DNA of 64,000 nt from Chryseobacterium camelliae (GTDB taxonomy: Bacteria > Bacteroidota > Bacteroidia > Flavobacteriales > Weeksellaceae). Positions 38,679-47,309 of this stretch are shown piece after piece (the stretch's first letter is position 1; every line of letters begins with the position of its first letter). The stretch lies in assembly GCF_030818575.1 (NCBI RefSeq), contig NZ_JAUTAL010000001.1:2480001-2544000 (forward strand), given 5' to 3'. A program made the translations under genes and the position numbers. The notes beneath the pieces were generated by a model that was not told the DNA's origin, searched no databases, and saw only the letters and a list, made by a program, of their open reading frames with translations.

Positions 38679-40718
38679 ATGAAAAATCAGTCACAGACAC
38701 TGTTTCAGAAAGATCTGGTTAACGAAGCAATACATCAGTCATTCGTTAAGCTGAATCCTAAAATCATGTTTAAAAATCCGGTCATGTTCCTGGTGGAAAT
38801 AGGAACCGTGGTCATGCTCATCGTAAGCCTGTTCAGTCTGACAGGCGACCGTTCACAGGGCAGTTTTGCCTATAATTTCCTGGTATTCATCATTCTGTTT
38901 TTTACGGTTTTGTTCGCCAACTTCGCGGAAGCGATTGCGGAAGCCCGGGGAAAAGCCCAGGCAGATACGCTAAGGAAAACCCGGGAGGAAACTCCGGCCA
39001 GAGTGATCATGGAAAACCATCCCGGATTCCAGGTGGAAACGGTCCTTAAAAAATCAGCCGACATGAAACTGGGCGATGTATTTCTCTGTGAAGCCGGCGA
39101 CCAGATCCCTATGGACGGGGAAATCATCGAAGGACTGGCCACGATAGATGAATCTGCCATCACCGGGGAAAGTGCTCCTGTGATCCGCGAAGCCGGAGGC
39201 GATAAAAGTTCTGTCACAGGCGGTACAAAAGTACTTTCCGACAGGATCAAAGTAAAAGTAACCACACGTCCCGGAGAATCTTTTTTAGATAAGATGATTG
39301 CCCTGGTGGAAGGCGCATCAAGACAGAAAACACCGAACGAAATCGCACTTACTATATTGTTAGCCGGGTTTACGCTGACCTTCATCATCGTTACCGTAAC
39401 CCTGAAACCTTTTGCAGACTATGCGCAGACGCCGATTACCATCGCAGCATTCATTTCACTTTTCGTTTGTCTGATCCCGACAACCATCGGCGGACTGCTC
39501 TCTGCAATCGGGATTGCAGGAATGGACCGGGCGTTACGAGCCAATGTAATCACCAAAAGCGGTAAAGCTGTGGAGACAGCCGGAGATATTGATGTCTTGC
39601 TTCTGGATAAAACAGGAACCATTACCATCGGGAACCGGAAGGCCACCCAATTTCACCCTTCTCATACGATCGAAATGGAGGAATTCATTAAAGCCGCTGC
39701 CCTGAGCTCTGTCGCGGATGAAACCCCGGAAGGGAAATCCATCATCGAACTAAGCCAGCTGAAACCTGAACAATTACTGGTCCCGAATCCGGTGTATATT
39801 GATTTTACGGCTGAAACGAGGACATCCGGTATCGATTTTGAAAACACAAGAATCCGTAAAGGGGCCTATGACACCATCAAGAAACTGACAGAAAAAGCAG
39901 GGAACCTATTCCCGCAGGAAACGCAGGAAGCCGTAACCCGGATTGCTGAAAACGGAGGAACCCCTCTGGTCGTTTCGGTGAATGAACAGGTATGGGGCGT
40001 TATAGAACTTCAGGATATCATTAAAACCGGGATCCAGGAACGCTTTCAGAGGCTCAGGAAAATGGGGGTAAAAACCGTTATGGTAACAGGTGACAATCCC
40101 CTGACTGCAAAGTTTATTGCCGAAAAAGCCGGTGTAGACGATTTTATAGCCGAAGCCAAACCGGAAGATAAGATGAACTACATCAAAAAAGAACAGCAGG
40201 AAGGAAAGCTGGTGGCCATGATGGGAGACGGAACGAATGATGCACCTGCCCTTGCACAGGCCGATGTAGGTGTAGCGATGAACAGCGGTACCCAGGCGGC
40301 CAAGGAAGCAGGAAACATGGTGGACCTTGATAACGACCCCACAAAACTGATCGAGATCGTAGAAATCGGGAAACAATTGCTGATGACCCGCGGAACGCTT
40401 ACAACATTCAGCATTGCCAATGACGTAGCGAAATATTTTGCCATCGTTCCCGCCCTGTTCATCACCTTTATTCCGGCCCTCCAAAAGCTGAACATCATGA
40501 ACCTGCACAGTCCCGAATCCGCGATCCTGTCAGCCATCATTTTCAACGCGATCATCATCCCGATTCTGATTCCGCTTGCCCTGAAAGGCGTTGCCTACAA
40601 ACCGATCGGTGCAAGTGCCCTGCTGAGAAGGAATCTGTTGATCTACGGCCTGGGAGGGATTATTGCCCCGTTCATTGGAATAAAACTGATCGACCTGGTT
40701 ATCAGCCTGTTCTTTTAA
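38679..40718 (+). CDS. kdpB: Potassium-transporting P-type ATPase catalytic subunit KdpB
   Basis: KdpB hydrolyses ATP to drive K+ through KdpA. The 679-residue protein carries the P-type hallmarks: dephosphorylation loop AITGESAPV (~157), phosphorylation motif LLLDKTGTI (~310, with the phospho-Asp), the nucleotide-binding domain and the hinge [10 protein letters not shown] (~468) with [20 protein letters not shown] (~515). Seven membrane helices fit the KdpB subclass. It is the fourth gene of kdpFABC, and kdpC follows at 40804. Confidence 0.97.
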   Translation: MKNQSQTLFQKDLVNEAIHQSFVKLNPKIMFKNPVMFLVEIGTVVMLIVSLFSLTGDRSQGSFAYNFLVFIILFFTVLFANFAEAIAEARGKAQADTLRKTREETPARVIMENHPGFQVETVLKKSADMKLGDVFLCEAGDQIPMDGEIIEGLATIDESAITGESAPVIREAGGDKSSVTGGTKVLSDRIKVKVTTRPGESFLDKMIALVEGASRQKTPNEIALTILLAGFTLTFIIVTVTLKPFADYAQTPITIAAFISLFVCLIPTTIGGLLSAIGIAGMDRALRANVITKSGKAVETAGDIDVLLLDKTGTITIGNRKATQFHPSHTIEMEEFIKAAALSSVADETPEGKSIIELSQLKPEQLLVPNPVYIDFTAETRTSGIDFENTRIRKGAYDTIKKLTEKAGNLFPQETQEAVTRIAENGGTPLVVSVNEQVWGVIELQDIIKTGIQERFQRLRKMGVKTVMVTGDNPLTAKFIAEKAGVDDFIAEAKPEDKMNYIKKEQQEGKLVAMMGDGTNDAPALAQADVGVAMNSGTQAAKEAGNMVDLDNDPTKLIEIVEIGKQLLMTRGTLTTFSIANDVAKYFAIVPALFITFIPALQKLNIMNLHSPESAILSAIIFNAIIIPILIPLALKGVAYKPIGASALLRRNLLIYGLGGIIAPFIGIKLIDLVISLFF

Positions 40719-40803
40719 AATATAAAGATGCAACTGATTCATGGATGAATTTTATCCTGATCATGTTTTTATCCCCATATCATTACTCTAAATTTTTATC
40801 AAA

Positions 40804-41358
40804 ATGAAAAATCATATCATATCCGCACTACGCCTTACTCTTGTCATGCTTGTGATTGTAGGAATTTACCTGGGCATTGTATATGCCGGTGCTAAAATAT
40901 TACCTACTCAGGGCAATGCAGAAACTATTCAGTACAAAGGCCGGAAGTTTTATGCTAATATCGGTCAGGAATTTAAATCTCCGAGCTATTTCCATGGCCG
41001 TCCTTCCGCCGTCAATTACAACGCAGCAGGAAGTGCAGGAAGCAACAAAGGCCCTAGCAATGAAGAATACCTAGAAACTGTCCGTAAAAGGATTGATACC
41101 CTTACAATGCAGAATCCCGGAATGAAGGATATAAGAGTTCCTGTAGAACTGGTTACAGCCAGCGGAAGCGGATTAGATCCGGATATCTCGCCGGAAGGTG
41201 CGCTTTACCAGGTAAAAAGGATTGCAAAAGAAAGAAACCTCCCTGCAGAACAAGTTGAAGCCCTTATCCGGAAGCAGACTGAACAATCAGTTTTCGGACC
41301 TTCCAAAATCAATGTCCTGAAACTAAATATTGCGCTGGACGAAATGCAGCACCATTAA
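40804..41358 (+). CDS. kdpC: Potassium-transporting ATPase subunit KdpC
   Basis: This 184-residue subunit has one N-terminal membrane helix (LTLVMLVIVGIYLGIVYAGA) and a soluble domain on the outer side of the inner membrane. Family motifs are YFHGRPSAVNYNAAGSAGSN (~61-80) and SGSGLDPDISPEGALYQVKR (~119-138). KdpC is thought to raise K+ affinity and aid assembly of KdpB with KdpA. The gene is 85 bases after kdpB; the porin follows at 41465. Confidence 0.96.
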   Translation: MKNHIISALRLTLVMLVIVGIYLGIVYAGAKILPTQGNAETIQYKGRKFYANIGQEFKSPSYFHGRPSAVNYNAAGSAGSNKGPSNEEYLETVRKRIDTLTMQNPGMKDIRVPVELVTASGSGLDPDISPEGALYQVKRIAKERNLPAEQVEALIRKQTEQSVFGPSKINVLKLNIALDEMQHH

Positions 41359-41464
41359 TCTGACCGTCTCCTATTTAGCGGTTATTTTTAATCGCATCCA
41401 ACCTCATTTAAACCCATCACTTCTTTAATATATCTGTACAGTATTTGCTGTACTCTATCAACCC

Positions 41465-42550
41465 ATGAAAAAATTCATCACCACCACATTTTTACTAGGT
41501 TTATTTTTATCTAAAGCCCAAACCACAGATTCAGCAGCCGTTCAGCCTAAACTAACTTTTTCCGGCTATGCGGAGCTCTTCTATACCTATGATTTCAATG
41601 AACCGGCCAACCACATCCGGCAGAACTTTCTGTATTCGTATAACCGACACAATGAAGTTAACCTGAACCTCGGATTTGTTAAAGCCGCCTATCAGACCGA
41701 AAACATGCGTGCTAACCTGGCTCTGATGGCCGGGACTTATGCCCAGGACAACCTGGCGGCTGAGCAGAATGCATTGCGCTATGTGAATGAAGCAAATATT
41801 GGAATCAGGATTTCTAAAACAAAAAATCTTTGGATTGATGCCGGTATTATGCCTTCGCATATCGGCTGGGAAAGTGCCATCGGGAAGGACAACGTCAACC
41901 TCACCAGGAGCTTTGCTGCGGAAAACAGCCCCTATTTTGAGACCGGAGCTAAAGTTTCTTATACCACAGACAACGGAAAATGGTTCATCAGCGGGTTGGT
42001 CCTGAACGGATGGCAGCGGATTGCCAAGCCGGAAGGCAACCAAACAGTTTCTTTCGGACATCAGGTAACCTATAAACCTAATGAAAAGATTACGCTGAAC
42101 AGCAGCTCTTTTATAGGAAACGATAAAGCTAAAGCAGAAAAGAAGATGCGGTATTTCCATGATCTCTTCGGAAGTTTTCAGCTGACGGACCAGTTTTCCA
42201 CAACGCTCGGTTTTGATATCGGAGCCGAACAAAAGGAAAAAGGCAGCAACCAGTACAACCTTTGGTACAGCCCGAATATCCTGATGAAATATCAGCTGAA
42301 TGACCAATGGGCTGTAGCCGGGCGCTTGGAATATTACAGTGACAGAAACGGAGTAATTATCAGTACCGGGACGCCCAACGGATTTCAGACCTACGGTTAT
42401 TCCCTGAATGTGGATTATGCTATTTTTAAAAATGTGGTATTCCGTACAGAGGCCAGGGGATTCACTTCTAAGGATGCCATATTCATGAAAAATGACGAAC
42501 TATTGAAAGGAAACTTTTTCCTTACCACCAGTTTAGCAGCCTGGTTTTGA
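41465..42550 (+). CDS. Outer-membrane beta-barrel porin linked to the kdp operon
   Basis: A 361-residue exported protein with a signal peptide (FITTTFLLGLFLSKAQ), amphipathic strands throughout (FSGYAELFYTYDFNEPANH, LNLGFVKAAYQTENMRANL, GFQTYGYSLNVDYAIFKNVV) and a C-terminal Phe (SLAAWF), all typical of an outer-membrane barrel. It matches the porin class that Bacteroidota often place behind kdpC, although no fixed name exists. A role in letting K+ cross the outer membrane under limitation is inference from position. A hairpin at 42570-42596 probably ends the transcript. Confidence 0.8.
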   Translation: MKKFITTTFLLGLFLSKAQTTDSAAVQPKLTFSGYAELFYTYDFNEPANHIRQNFLYSYNRHNEVNLNLGFVKAAYQTENMRANLALMAGTYAQDNLAAEQNALRYVNEANIGIRISKTKNLWIDAGIMPSHIGWESAIGKDNVNLTRSFAAENSPYFETGAKVSYTTDNGKWFISGLVLNGWQRIAKPEGNQTVSFGHQVTYKPNEKITLNSSSFIGNDKAKAEKKMRYFHDLFGSFQLTDQFSTTLGFDIGAEQKEKGSNQYNLWYSPNILMKYQLNDQWAVAGRLEYYSDRNGVIISTGTPNGFQTYGYSLNVDYAIFKNVVFRTEARGFTSKDAIFMKNDELLKGNFFLTTSLAAWF

Positions 42551-42569
42551 TCAGTGAGTAGATTTAAAG

Positions 42570-42596
42570 CCTAACAGGTTTGGTAAACCTGTTAGG
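42570..42596 (+). terminator. Hairpin after the kdp-linked porin
   Basis: CCTAACAGGTTT-GGT-AAACCTGTTAGG, a 12-bp perfect stem 20 bases after the porin stop. The T tract is short, and it shares its AGGTTT/AAACCT core with the palindrome at 34873. The remaining 42597-42834 stretch shows no gene and no convincing promoter. Confidence 0.6.
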
Positions 42597-42867
42597 TTTA
42601 TATCCATTAAGATAAGACTGCTCCTTATTAAGAAAACTAATAGGCCAAATTAAAGAAATTATTCCCGCGATTTTATGAAGGATGCACGAAAGATGACATG
42701 ATATTACCTATGAAAATCTTTGATTTCATCTTAAGCGTTCTTTTATTTTAAAAGTAATATCTTAATAATTTATGTGTAAAAAAGGCTTTTGTGACTTTTG
42801 TGGTTAAATTGAAAGGCATCTTCAACAAGCAGCCATGCAGAAAATACAATTAAAAAAAATTAAATTC

Positions 42868-43977
42868 ATGTCTTCAGCAAAAGATTTTTCAGAACTGATC
42901 CAGAAATCCCGGAAAGGAAAATTCAAGATCTACATCGGGATGAGTGCCGGCGTGGGCAAGACATTCCGGATGCTTCAGGAGGCCCATTCCATGATACGGA
43001 ACGGCATCGATGTTAAAATCGGTTATATAGAAACGCATGGACGTGAAGAAACCCAGGCTCTGGCAGAAGGAATTCCTAAAATTCCGAGAAGGTCATCCTT
43101 CTATAAGGGAAAAAACCTGGAGGAAATGGACCTTCAGGCGATCATCAACCTTCATCCGGAAGTGGTTCTCGTGGACGAACTGGCACATACCAATATCGAA
43201 GGATCAAAGAACAAAAAAAGATGGCAGGATGTCCTGGAAATCCTGGACAACGGAATTAACGTCATCAGTGCCATGAACATCCAGCATATCGAAAGCCTGA
43301 ATGAGGAAGTCCGCAAAATTACCGGAATTGAAGTTGCGGAACGGGTACCGGACAAGATTCTGGCATTGGCAGATGAGGTAGTGAATATAGACCTTACGGC
43401 TGATGAACTGCTGACCAGGCTTAAAGAGGGCAAGATTTATAAAAAAGAAAAAATACAGACGGCTTTACAGAATTTCTTCCAGAGCGGACATATCCTGCAG
43501 CTGCGCGAGCTTGCGCTGAAAGAAGTGGCAACCCACGTGGAAAAGAAAGTGGAAACGGAAATCAGGACTGAAAATTTCAAGCCGGTCAAGTTTCTGGCCT
43601 GCATCAGCAGCAATGGAAAAATAGCTAAAAACATCATCCGGAAGACCGCCCGGCTGGCCAGCTATTATAACAGTCCGTGGACCGTTCTCTATATTCAGAA
43701 GCCTTCGGAAAGCCTTGAAAAAATCGCCCTGGATAAACAGCGTTATTTGATTAATAATTTTAATTTAGCACAGGAATTGGGCGCGAAAGTCGTCCGTGTT
43801 AAGAACAGCAGTGTGTACAGCGGTATTCTGGAGTATGTTGTTGAACACAATATCACCACGGTATGTATGGGAAAGCCTCATGCAAGATTATGGCAGAGGA
43901 TTTTCGGTTACAGCTGGATCTATGCACTGATGAACCGCCTGAATGAACGGCAGACCGATATTATTATTTTATCCTGA
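42868..43977 (+). CDS. kdpD: KdpD sensor half (KdpD N-terminal domain plus USP-like domain), without kinase
   Basis: This 369-residue protein contains only the N-terminal part of KdpD. The sensor domain has Walker A GMSAGVGKT (near residue 25) and Walker B-like VLVDELAHTN (~98), and it includes ETHGREET and AMNIQHIESLNEEV. A universal-stress-like domain follows (VKFLACISSNGKIAKNIIRK, ending GYSWIYALMNRLNERQTDII). The four-helix membrane part, GAF and histidine-kinase core of E. coli KdpD are missing, not by truncation but as a natural end; a separate kinase starts 9 bases downstream. I chose MSSAKDFSEL as start; an ATG at 42835 would add 11 Lys-rich residues. It probably senses K+ or a nucleotide ligand and controls the neighbouring kinase. 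Confidence 0.88.
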   Translation: MSSAKDFSELIQKSRKGKFKIYIGMSAGVGKTFRMLQEAHSMIRNGIDVKIGYIETHGREETQALAEGIPKIPRRSSFYKGKNLEEMDLQAIINLHPEVVLVDELAHTNIEGSKNKKRWQDVLEILDNGINVISAMNIQHIESLNEEVRKITGIEVAERVPDKILALADEVVNIDLTADELLTRLKEGKIYKKEKIQTALQNFFQSGHILQLRELALKEVATHVEKKVETEIRTENFKPVKFLACISSNGKIAKNIIRKTARLASYYNSPWTVLYIQKPSESLEKIALDKQRYLINNFNLAQELGAKVVRVKNSSVYSGILEYVVEHNITTVCMGKPHARLWQRIFGYSWIYALMNRLNERQTDIIILS

Positions 43978-43986
43978 ATCAAACTG

Positions 43987-45702
43987 ATGAAACTCAAAAC
44001 AAAACTTACCTTAGGCGTCGGCCTTCTTTTTTTACTGATCGTTTTGCTTTCAGTGATGGGATCTGTCTACATCAATAAATTGAAATCTGACACAGAGAAA
44101 ATCCTTAATGCCAATTACAACAGTATTGAATTCTCCAAAAACATGCTGCTCGCACTGGACAGGATTGAAACCGACCGGGAAGCTGCCGTACAGGCTTTCC
44201 GGAAAAACAATGAACTCCAGGAAAAAAACCTGACGGAATCCGGCGAAAAGGAAGCCACCCAAAGCCTGAACCTGCACTTCAACAGCTACCTGCAACATCC
44301 GGATGATGAAAAGGAAAAACTGATCCGCGAAGACCTGGTCAGGATCATGACACTCAATATGAAAGGAATTGAGCGAAAAAGTGACATGGCCATTATCACC
44401 GCAGAAAATGCCACGTTCTGGATTGTCAGCCTGGGAACCGTGTGTTTCCTGATCGCTTTTGTGCTGCTTTTTAACCTGCCGCAGACGATTGCAGAACCTA
44501 TCAGCCAGCTCACGTCGAGCATCCGGCAGATTGCCAATAAGAATTACAGTGAAAGGGTACATTTTAAGGGCAGCGAAGAATTCAACGACCTGGCCCGGTC
44601 ATTCAATGTCATGGCTGAAAAGCTTCAGGAATATGAAAGCAGTACCCTGTCTAAACAGCTGATGGATAAAAAACGGATTGAGACCCTGGTCAACAATATG
44701 CATGATGCAGTCATCGGCCTGGATGAAAACCATTTCATCTATATGATCAATAACGAAGCATTGAAAATCACGAATTTAAATAAAGAAGAAATCATCGGGA
44801 AAACGGTCCATGAAGTTGCCGTTAATAATGATCTGGTCCGGGAACTGCTGAAGAACATGGATCATCCCCAGAAAGACCCGATCAAAATCGTTGCGGATCA
44901 CAAAGAAAATTATTTTGAGCAGGAAGTCGTTCCGATCAACATTATAAAAACGGGCGAGAAAGAAAAAAAATATATCGGGAGGGTAATTCTATTGAGAAAT
45001 ATTACGCCGTTCAAAGAGCTTGATTTTGCCAAGACCAATTTTATCGCAACCATTTCCCATGAACTGAAAACGCCTATTTCAGCGATCAAAATGGGTGTGC
45101 AGTTGCTGGAAAACCAGAAATTCGGGGAACTTAACGAGCAACAGAAGGAACTGCTGAAAAGCATCAATGAAGACGGGCAGCGCCTGCTTGATATTACCGG
45201 AGAACTGCTAAATCTGTCACAGGTTGAAACCGGAAATATCCGATTGAATATTGAACCGTGTGCTCCAAAAGAAATGGTTCAGGCTGCCATTAAGAATGTG
45301 GAAAAACTTGCAGAGCAGAAGAATATTTCGATGATCACCCATTATGAAATTGAAGACGGAGATACCGTAGCCGCCGATTTTGACAAAACCGTCTGGGTGA
45401 TGAACAATTTTCTGAGCAATGCTATCAAACATTCTTTTCAGGATGAAAGCATTTCCATCCGTGTAGAGAGAAAAGAATCCACTGTGTCTTTCAGCATTAC
45501 AGATACCGGAAAAGGGATTGATGAAAAATACCACCGCCAGATTTTCGACCGCTATTTCCAAGTTCCGGGGGAACATCAGAACGGCACCGGACTAGGGCTG
45601 GCCATTTCCAAGAATTTCATTGAGAAGCAGCATGGGGAAATCGGGGTTAAAAGCTCGCTGAATCAGGGCAGTACTTTTTATTTTGAGCTGCCGGTGGTTT
45701 AG
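43987..45702 (+). CDS. Sensor histidine kinase (TM-HAMP-PAS-HisKA-HATPase), probable kinase half of the Kdp sensor
   Basis: The 571-residue membrane kinase has one helix at ~9-28, a periplasmic part, a second helix at ~141-160, a HAMP linker (~162-215), a PAS domain (~225-340), the phospho-accepting His near residue 357 (ATISHELKTPISAIK) and an HATPase domain with N box NNFLSNAIKHS, G1 DTGKGID and G2 GTGLGLAISKNF. It follows the KdpD sensor half by 9 bases, so the two together replace the single KdpD of other bacteria. The only response regulator nearby is the NtrC-type protein at 34997, its likely target. The pairing is inferred from the shared island. Confidence 0.88.
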   Translation: MKLKTKLTLGVGLLFLLIVLLSVMGSVYINKLKSDTEKILNANYNSIEFSKNMLLALDRIETDREAAVQAFRKNNELQEKNLTESGEKEATQSLNLHFNSYLQHPDDEKEKLIREDLVRIMTLNMKGIERKSDMAIITAENATFWIVSLGTVCFLIAFVLLFNLPQTIAEPISQLTSSIRQIANKNYSERVHFKGSEEFNDLARSFNVMAEKLQEYESSTLSKQLMDKKRIETLVNNMHDAVIGLDENHFIYMINNEALKITNLNKEEIIGKTVHEVAVNNDLVRELLKNMDHPQKDPIKIVADHKENYFEQEVVPINIIKTGEKEKKYIGRVILLRNITPFKELDFAKTNFIATISHELKTPISAIKMGVQLLENQKFGELNEQQKELLKSINEDGQRLLDITGELLNLSQVETGNIRLNIEPCAPKEMVQAAIKNVEKLAEQKNISMITHYEIEDGDTVAADFDKTVWVMNNFLSNAIKHSFQDESISIRVERKESTVSFSITDTGKGIDEKYHRQIFDRYFQVPGEHQNGTGLGLAISKNFIEKQHGEIGVKSSLNQGSTFYFELPVV

Positions 45703-45740
45703 ATAAAATTTTCTACATTTGATACAAATTCCCATGCATT

Positions 45741-45979
45741 ATGAACGTATCAGATTTGAAAATTGATTTGATTCATAGAATCACTCAGTTACAGCAACCC
45801 AGAATTATTGATGAGCTTAAAAGAATTCTGGATTTTGAACTGGATACCGCTGAATAAACTCTAACCGATACTCAAAAAGAAAAGATTGCGGAAGCCCGGG
45901 AAGAATATAAAAAAGTCTGCATTTCTTACTGATGAGCAGGCCAGTCATAATATAGAACAATGGCTAAAAGAAAAATAAT
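45741..45979 (+). pseudogene. Decayed antitoxin gene of a ParE/RelE-type module
   Basis: The frame starts MNVSDLKIDLIHRITQLQQP and breaks at a TAA after 38 codons, continues in the same frame as TLTDTQKEKIAEAREEYKK, then shifts by one base in the A6 run and ends FLTDEQASHNIEQWLKEK. A helical protein of ~75 residues placed just before a RelE/ParE-type toxin is the typical antitoxin layout in flavobacteria. It carries at least one nonsense and one +1 change, so it is not functional as written. Confidence 0.55.
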
Positions 45980-46050
45980 CTGGACGCGAAAAAGCTCAGG
46001 CTGAAAGGATAGAAATGGTAGAAGTAAAGAACCTGAAATTTAAATCCTGA
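45961..46050 (+). pseudogene. Truncated ParE/RelE-type toxin remnant
   Basis: The start MAKRKIIWTRK overlaps the antitoxin end (19 bases). One base too many in the A5 run at ~45990 throws the frame; without it the text continues AQAERIEMVE, which is how flavobacterial RelE/ParE toxins go on. After ~28 codons it stops (NLKFKS), so two thirds of the ~95-residue toxin are missing. Together with the antitoxin it is a dead addiction module. Confidence 0.5.
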
Positions 46051-46086
46051 TTATTACAAAAGCACTCTATACAAGCAATATTAACC

Positions 46087-46557
46087 ATGCCTTTCGATAT
46101 ATTCCCATATTTGTTATTAGGATGTCTAATCTTTACTGTACTTTCTCCTCTGTTCTTTTTCTTCCAGAAAAGACATATCCTTTCCAACTATAAGCATGCA
46201 GATTCCAGAGAATTTAAAAATATTTCAGGAAAAATGATCCGTGAAAGCAGACCATTTAAAAAGAGTATTCAATGGTGCAGTTTTACCCTATTGATCAACA
46301 GAAATTCGATATTCCTTTTTCCGAAAAAGCTTTATTTCATTCCTGATCGTGCCGTCAATCTCTTTTATTCAAATTACGATAAAAAATATACTCGACACCC
46401 TATGATGCTTAGAAAACTGACTCTGAGTAAAAATAACGTTGAATTGGTTTATTATGCTGATTCAATTACTGGTCCACGAAAAATCCAGCTTTATAATTTA
46501 ACTGAAGAACAGCTTTCTATATTTCAGGAAATTAAAAAGAGAAAAAACTATTATTAA
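46087..46557 (+). CDS. Hypothetical membrane-anchored protein (156 aa)
   Basis: The protein begins with one hydrophobic helix (YLLLGCLIFTVLSPLFFFF, ~8-26), followed by a soluble domain rich in Lys, Phe and Tyr with possible second hydrophobic strands (WCSFTLLINRNSIFLFPKK). I do not recognise a family. The gene is A+T-rich, lies between a decayed toxin-antitoxin module and an orphan immunity gene, and is followed by a hairpin. A membrane immunity protein for a lost effector is possible but not shown. Confidence 0.6.
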   Translation: MPFDIFPYLLLGCLIFTVLSPLFFFFQKRHILSNYKHADSREFKNISGKMIRESRPFKKSIQWCSFTLLINRNSIFLFPKKLYFIPDRAVNLFYSNYDKKYTRHPMMLRKLTLSKNNVELVYYADSITGPRKIQLYNLTEEQLSIFQEIKKRKNYY

Positions 46558-46571
46558 GTATATTACTTTGT

Positions 46572-46608
46572 AAGTTTCTGGCGAGAGCAAAGCTCCCGCC
46601 AGAAACTT
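46572..46608 (+). terminator. Long stem-loop after the hypothetical membrane protein
   Basis: AAGTTTCTGGCG pairs with CGCCAGAAACTT, with an inner GAGC/GCTC continuation. No strong T tract follows, so it may be an intergenic hairpin repeat that also ends transcription. Confidence 0.55.
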
Positions 46609-46684
46609 CTTAGCAAAAAATTCTGCTTTAAGTATATGATGCCTATTCAATAGAACTAACGCAGTTCAAAAAATATTATCATAG

Positions 46685-46780
46685 ATTAAAGATCATGTAT
46701 CAGGAAGATATGAAGAAATGCCTGTTTCAGAAATAATCTGTAAATTTTATCATAACTTTGACTCTTTAAAACAAATTTAA
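46685..46780 (+). other. Short open frame, possible gene remnant before Imm22
   Basis: Between stop codons a 31-codon frame reads IKDHVSGRYEEMPVSEIICK and on to FDSLKQI. It lacks a start codon and I do not recognise it. It might be the tail of a deleted toxin that the following immunity gene once served. Confidence 0.2.
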
Positions 46781-46798
46781 ATAAGAAAGAATTAAGTC

Positions 46799-47197
46799 AT
46801 GCAGACAGAAACATTAGATTTTTGGGTAGGAAATTTCAACAATGAGGAGGATTTTTATGAATTCGTAGAGGAAGATGAGAACTATTATCTTCTTGAAGAA
46901 TCTGATGACATTCATATTTCACAGTTTGCAGCTTCACAGGATACAGTTTGGTTTGATCATGACCTGATAGAATACGGTTTTGAAGACGGAAACAGGGCGA
47001 TCTATGAAAAATTCGCCGGATATTCTTTTGCTGAGCAATGGCTTCCGATCCTCGTCAACAGGCTCAATGAGATCAACCTGAAATTTGATATCAATGCCAT
47101 TATTTTTGTGAGTCAGGGACAGGTTACTAAACCTGTTTCGGTTGAAAATGATTATTTCTCCCTGTCGTATGTTGGAGGAATTGAATATAGCTTTTAA
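46799..47197 (+). CDS. Imm22-family immunity protein, without a toxin beside it
   Basis: The 132-residue acidic protein matches the immunity-22 pattern: a start with FWVGNFNNEEDFYEFV, then an acidic stretch with SQFAASQ and WFDHDLIEYGFEDG, and a C-terminal NAIIFVSQGQ part. Imm22 proteins are cytoplasmic partners of polymorphic-toxin nucleases. No RHS, T6SS or other toxin gene is adjacent; the preceding DNA holds only remnants. It is therefore best read as an orphan immunity gene kept for protection against neighbours. It ends convergently with polA behind a shared terminator. Confidence 0.78.
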   Translation: MQTETLDFWVGNFNNEEDFYEFVEEDENYYLLEESDDIHISQFAASQDTVWFDHDLIEYGFEDGNRAIYEKFAGYSFAEQWLPILVNRLNEINLKFDINAIIFVSQGQVTKPVSVENDYFSLSYVGGIEYSF

Positions 47198-47250
47198 TAT
47201 TAAATTATTACTTTACGATTCCGTAGTTAGATACATAATCCACTATATTA

Positions 47251-47287
47251 AAAATAAAACTTTCACTTGCAGTGAAAGTTTTATTTT
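47251..47287. terminator. Bidirectional terminator between imm22 and polA
   Basis: AAAATAAAACTTTCACT pairs with AGTGAAAGTTTTATTTT over 17 bases, with T tracts in both directions. Confidence 0.9.
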
Positions 47288-47309
47288 TGCTTTAAATTTT
47301 TAAATATTA

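Noticed and set aside
42868..43977. KdpD as a truncated pseudogene
   Set aside because: The protein ends naturally after the USP-like domain and a complete kinase starts 9 bp downstream, so a two-gene sensor is more plausible.
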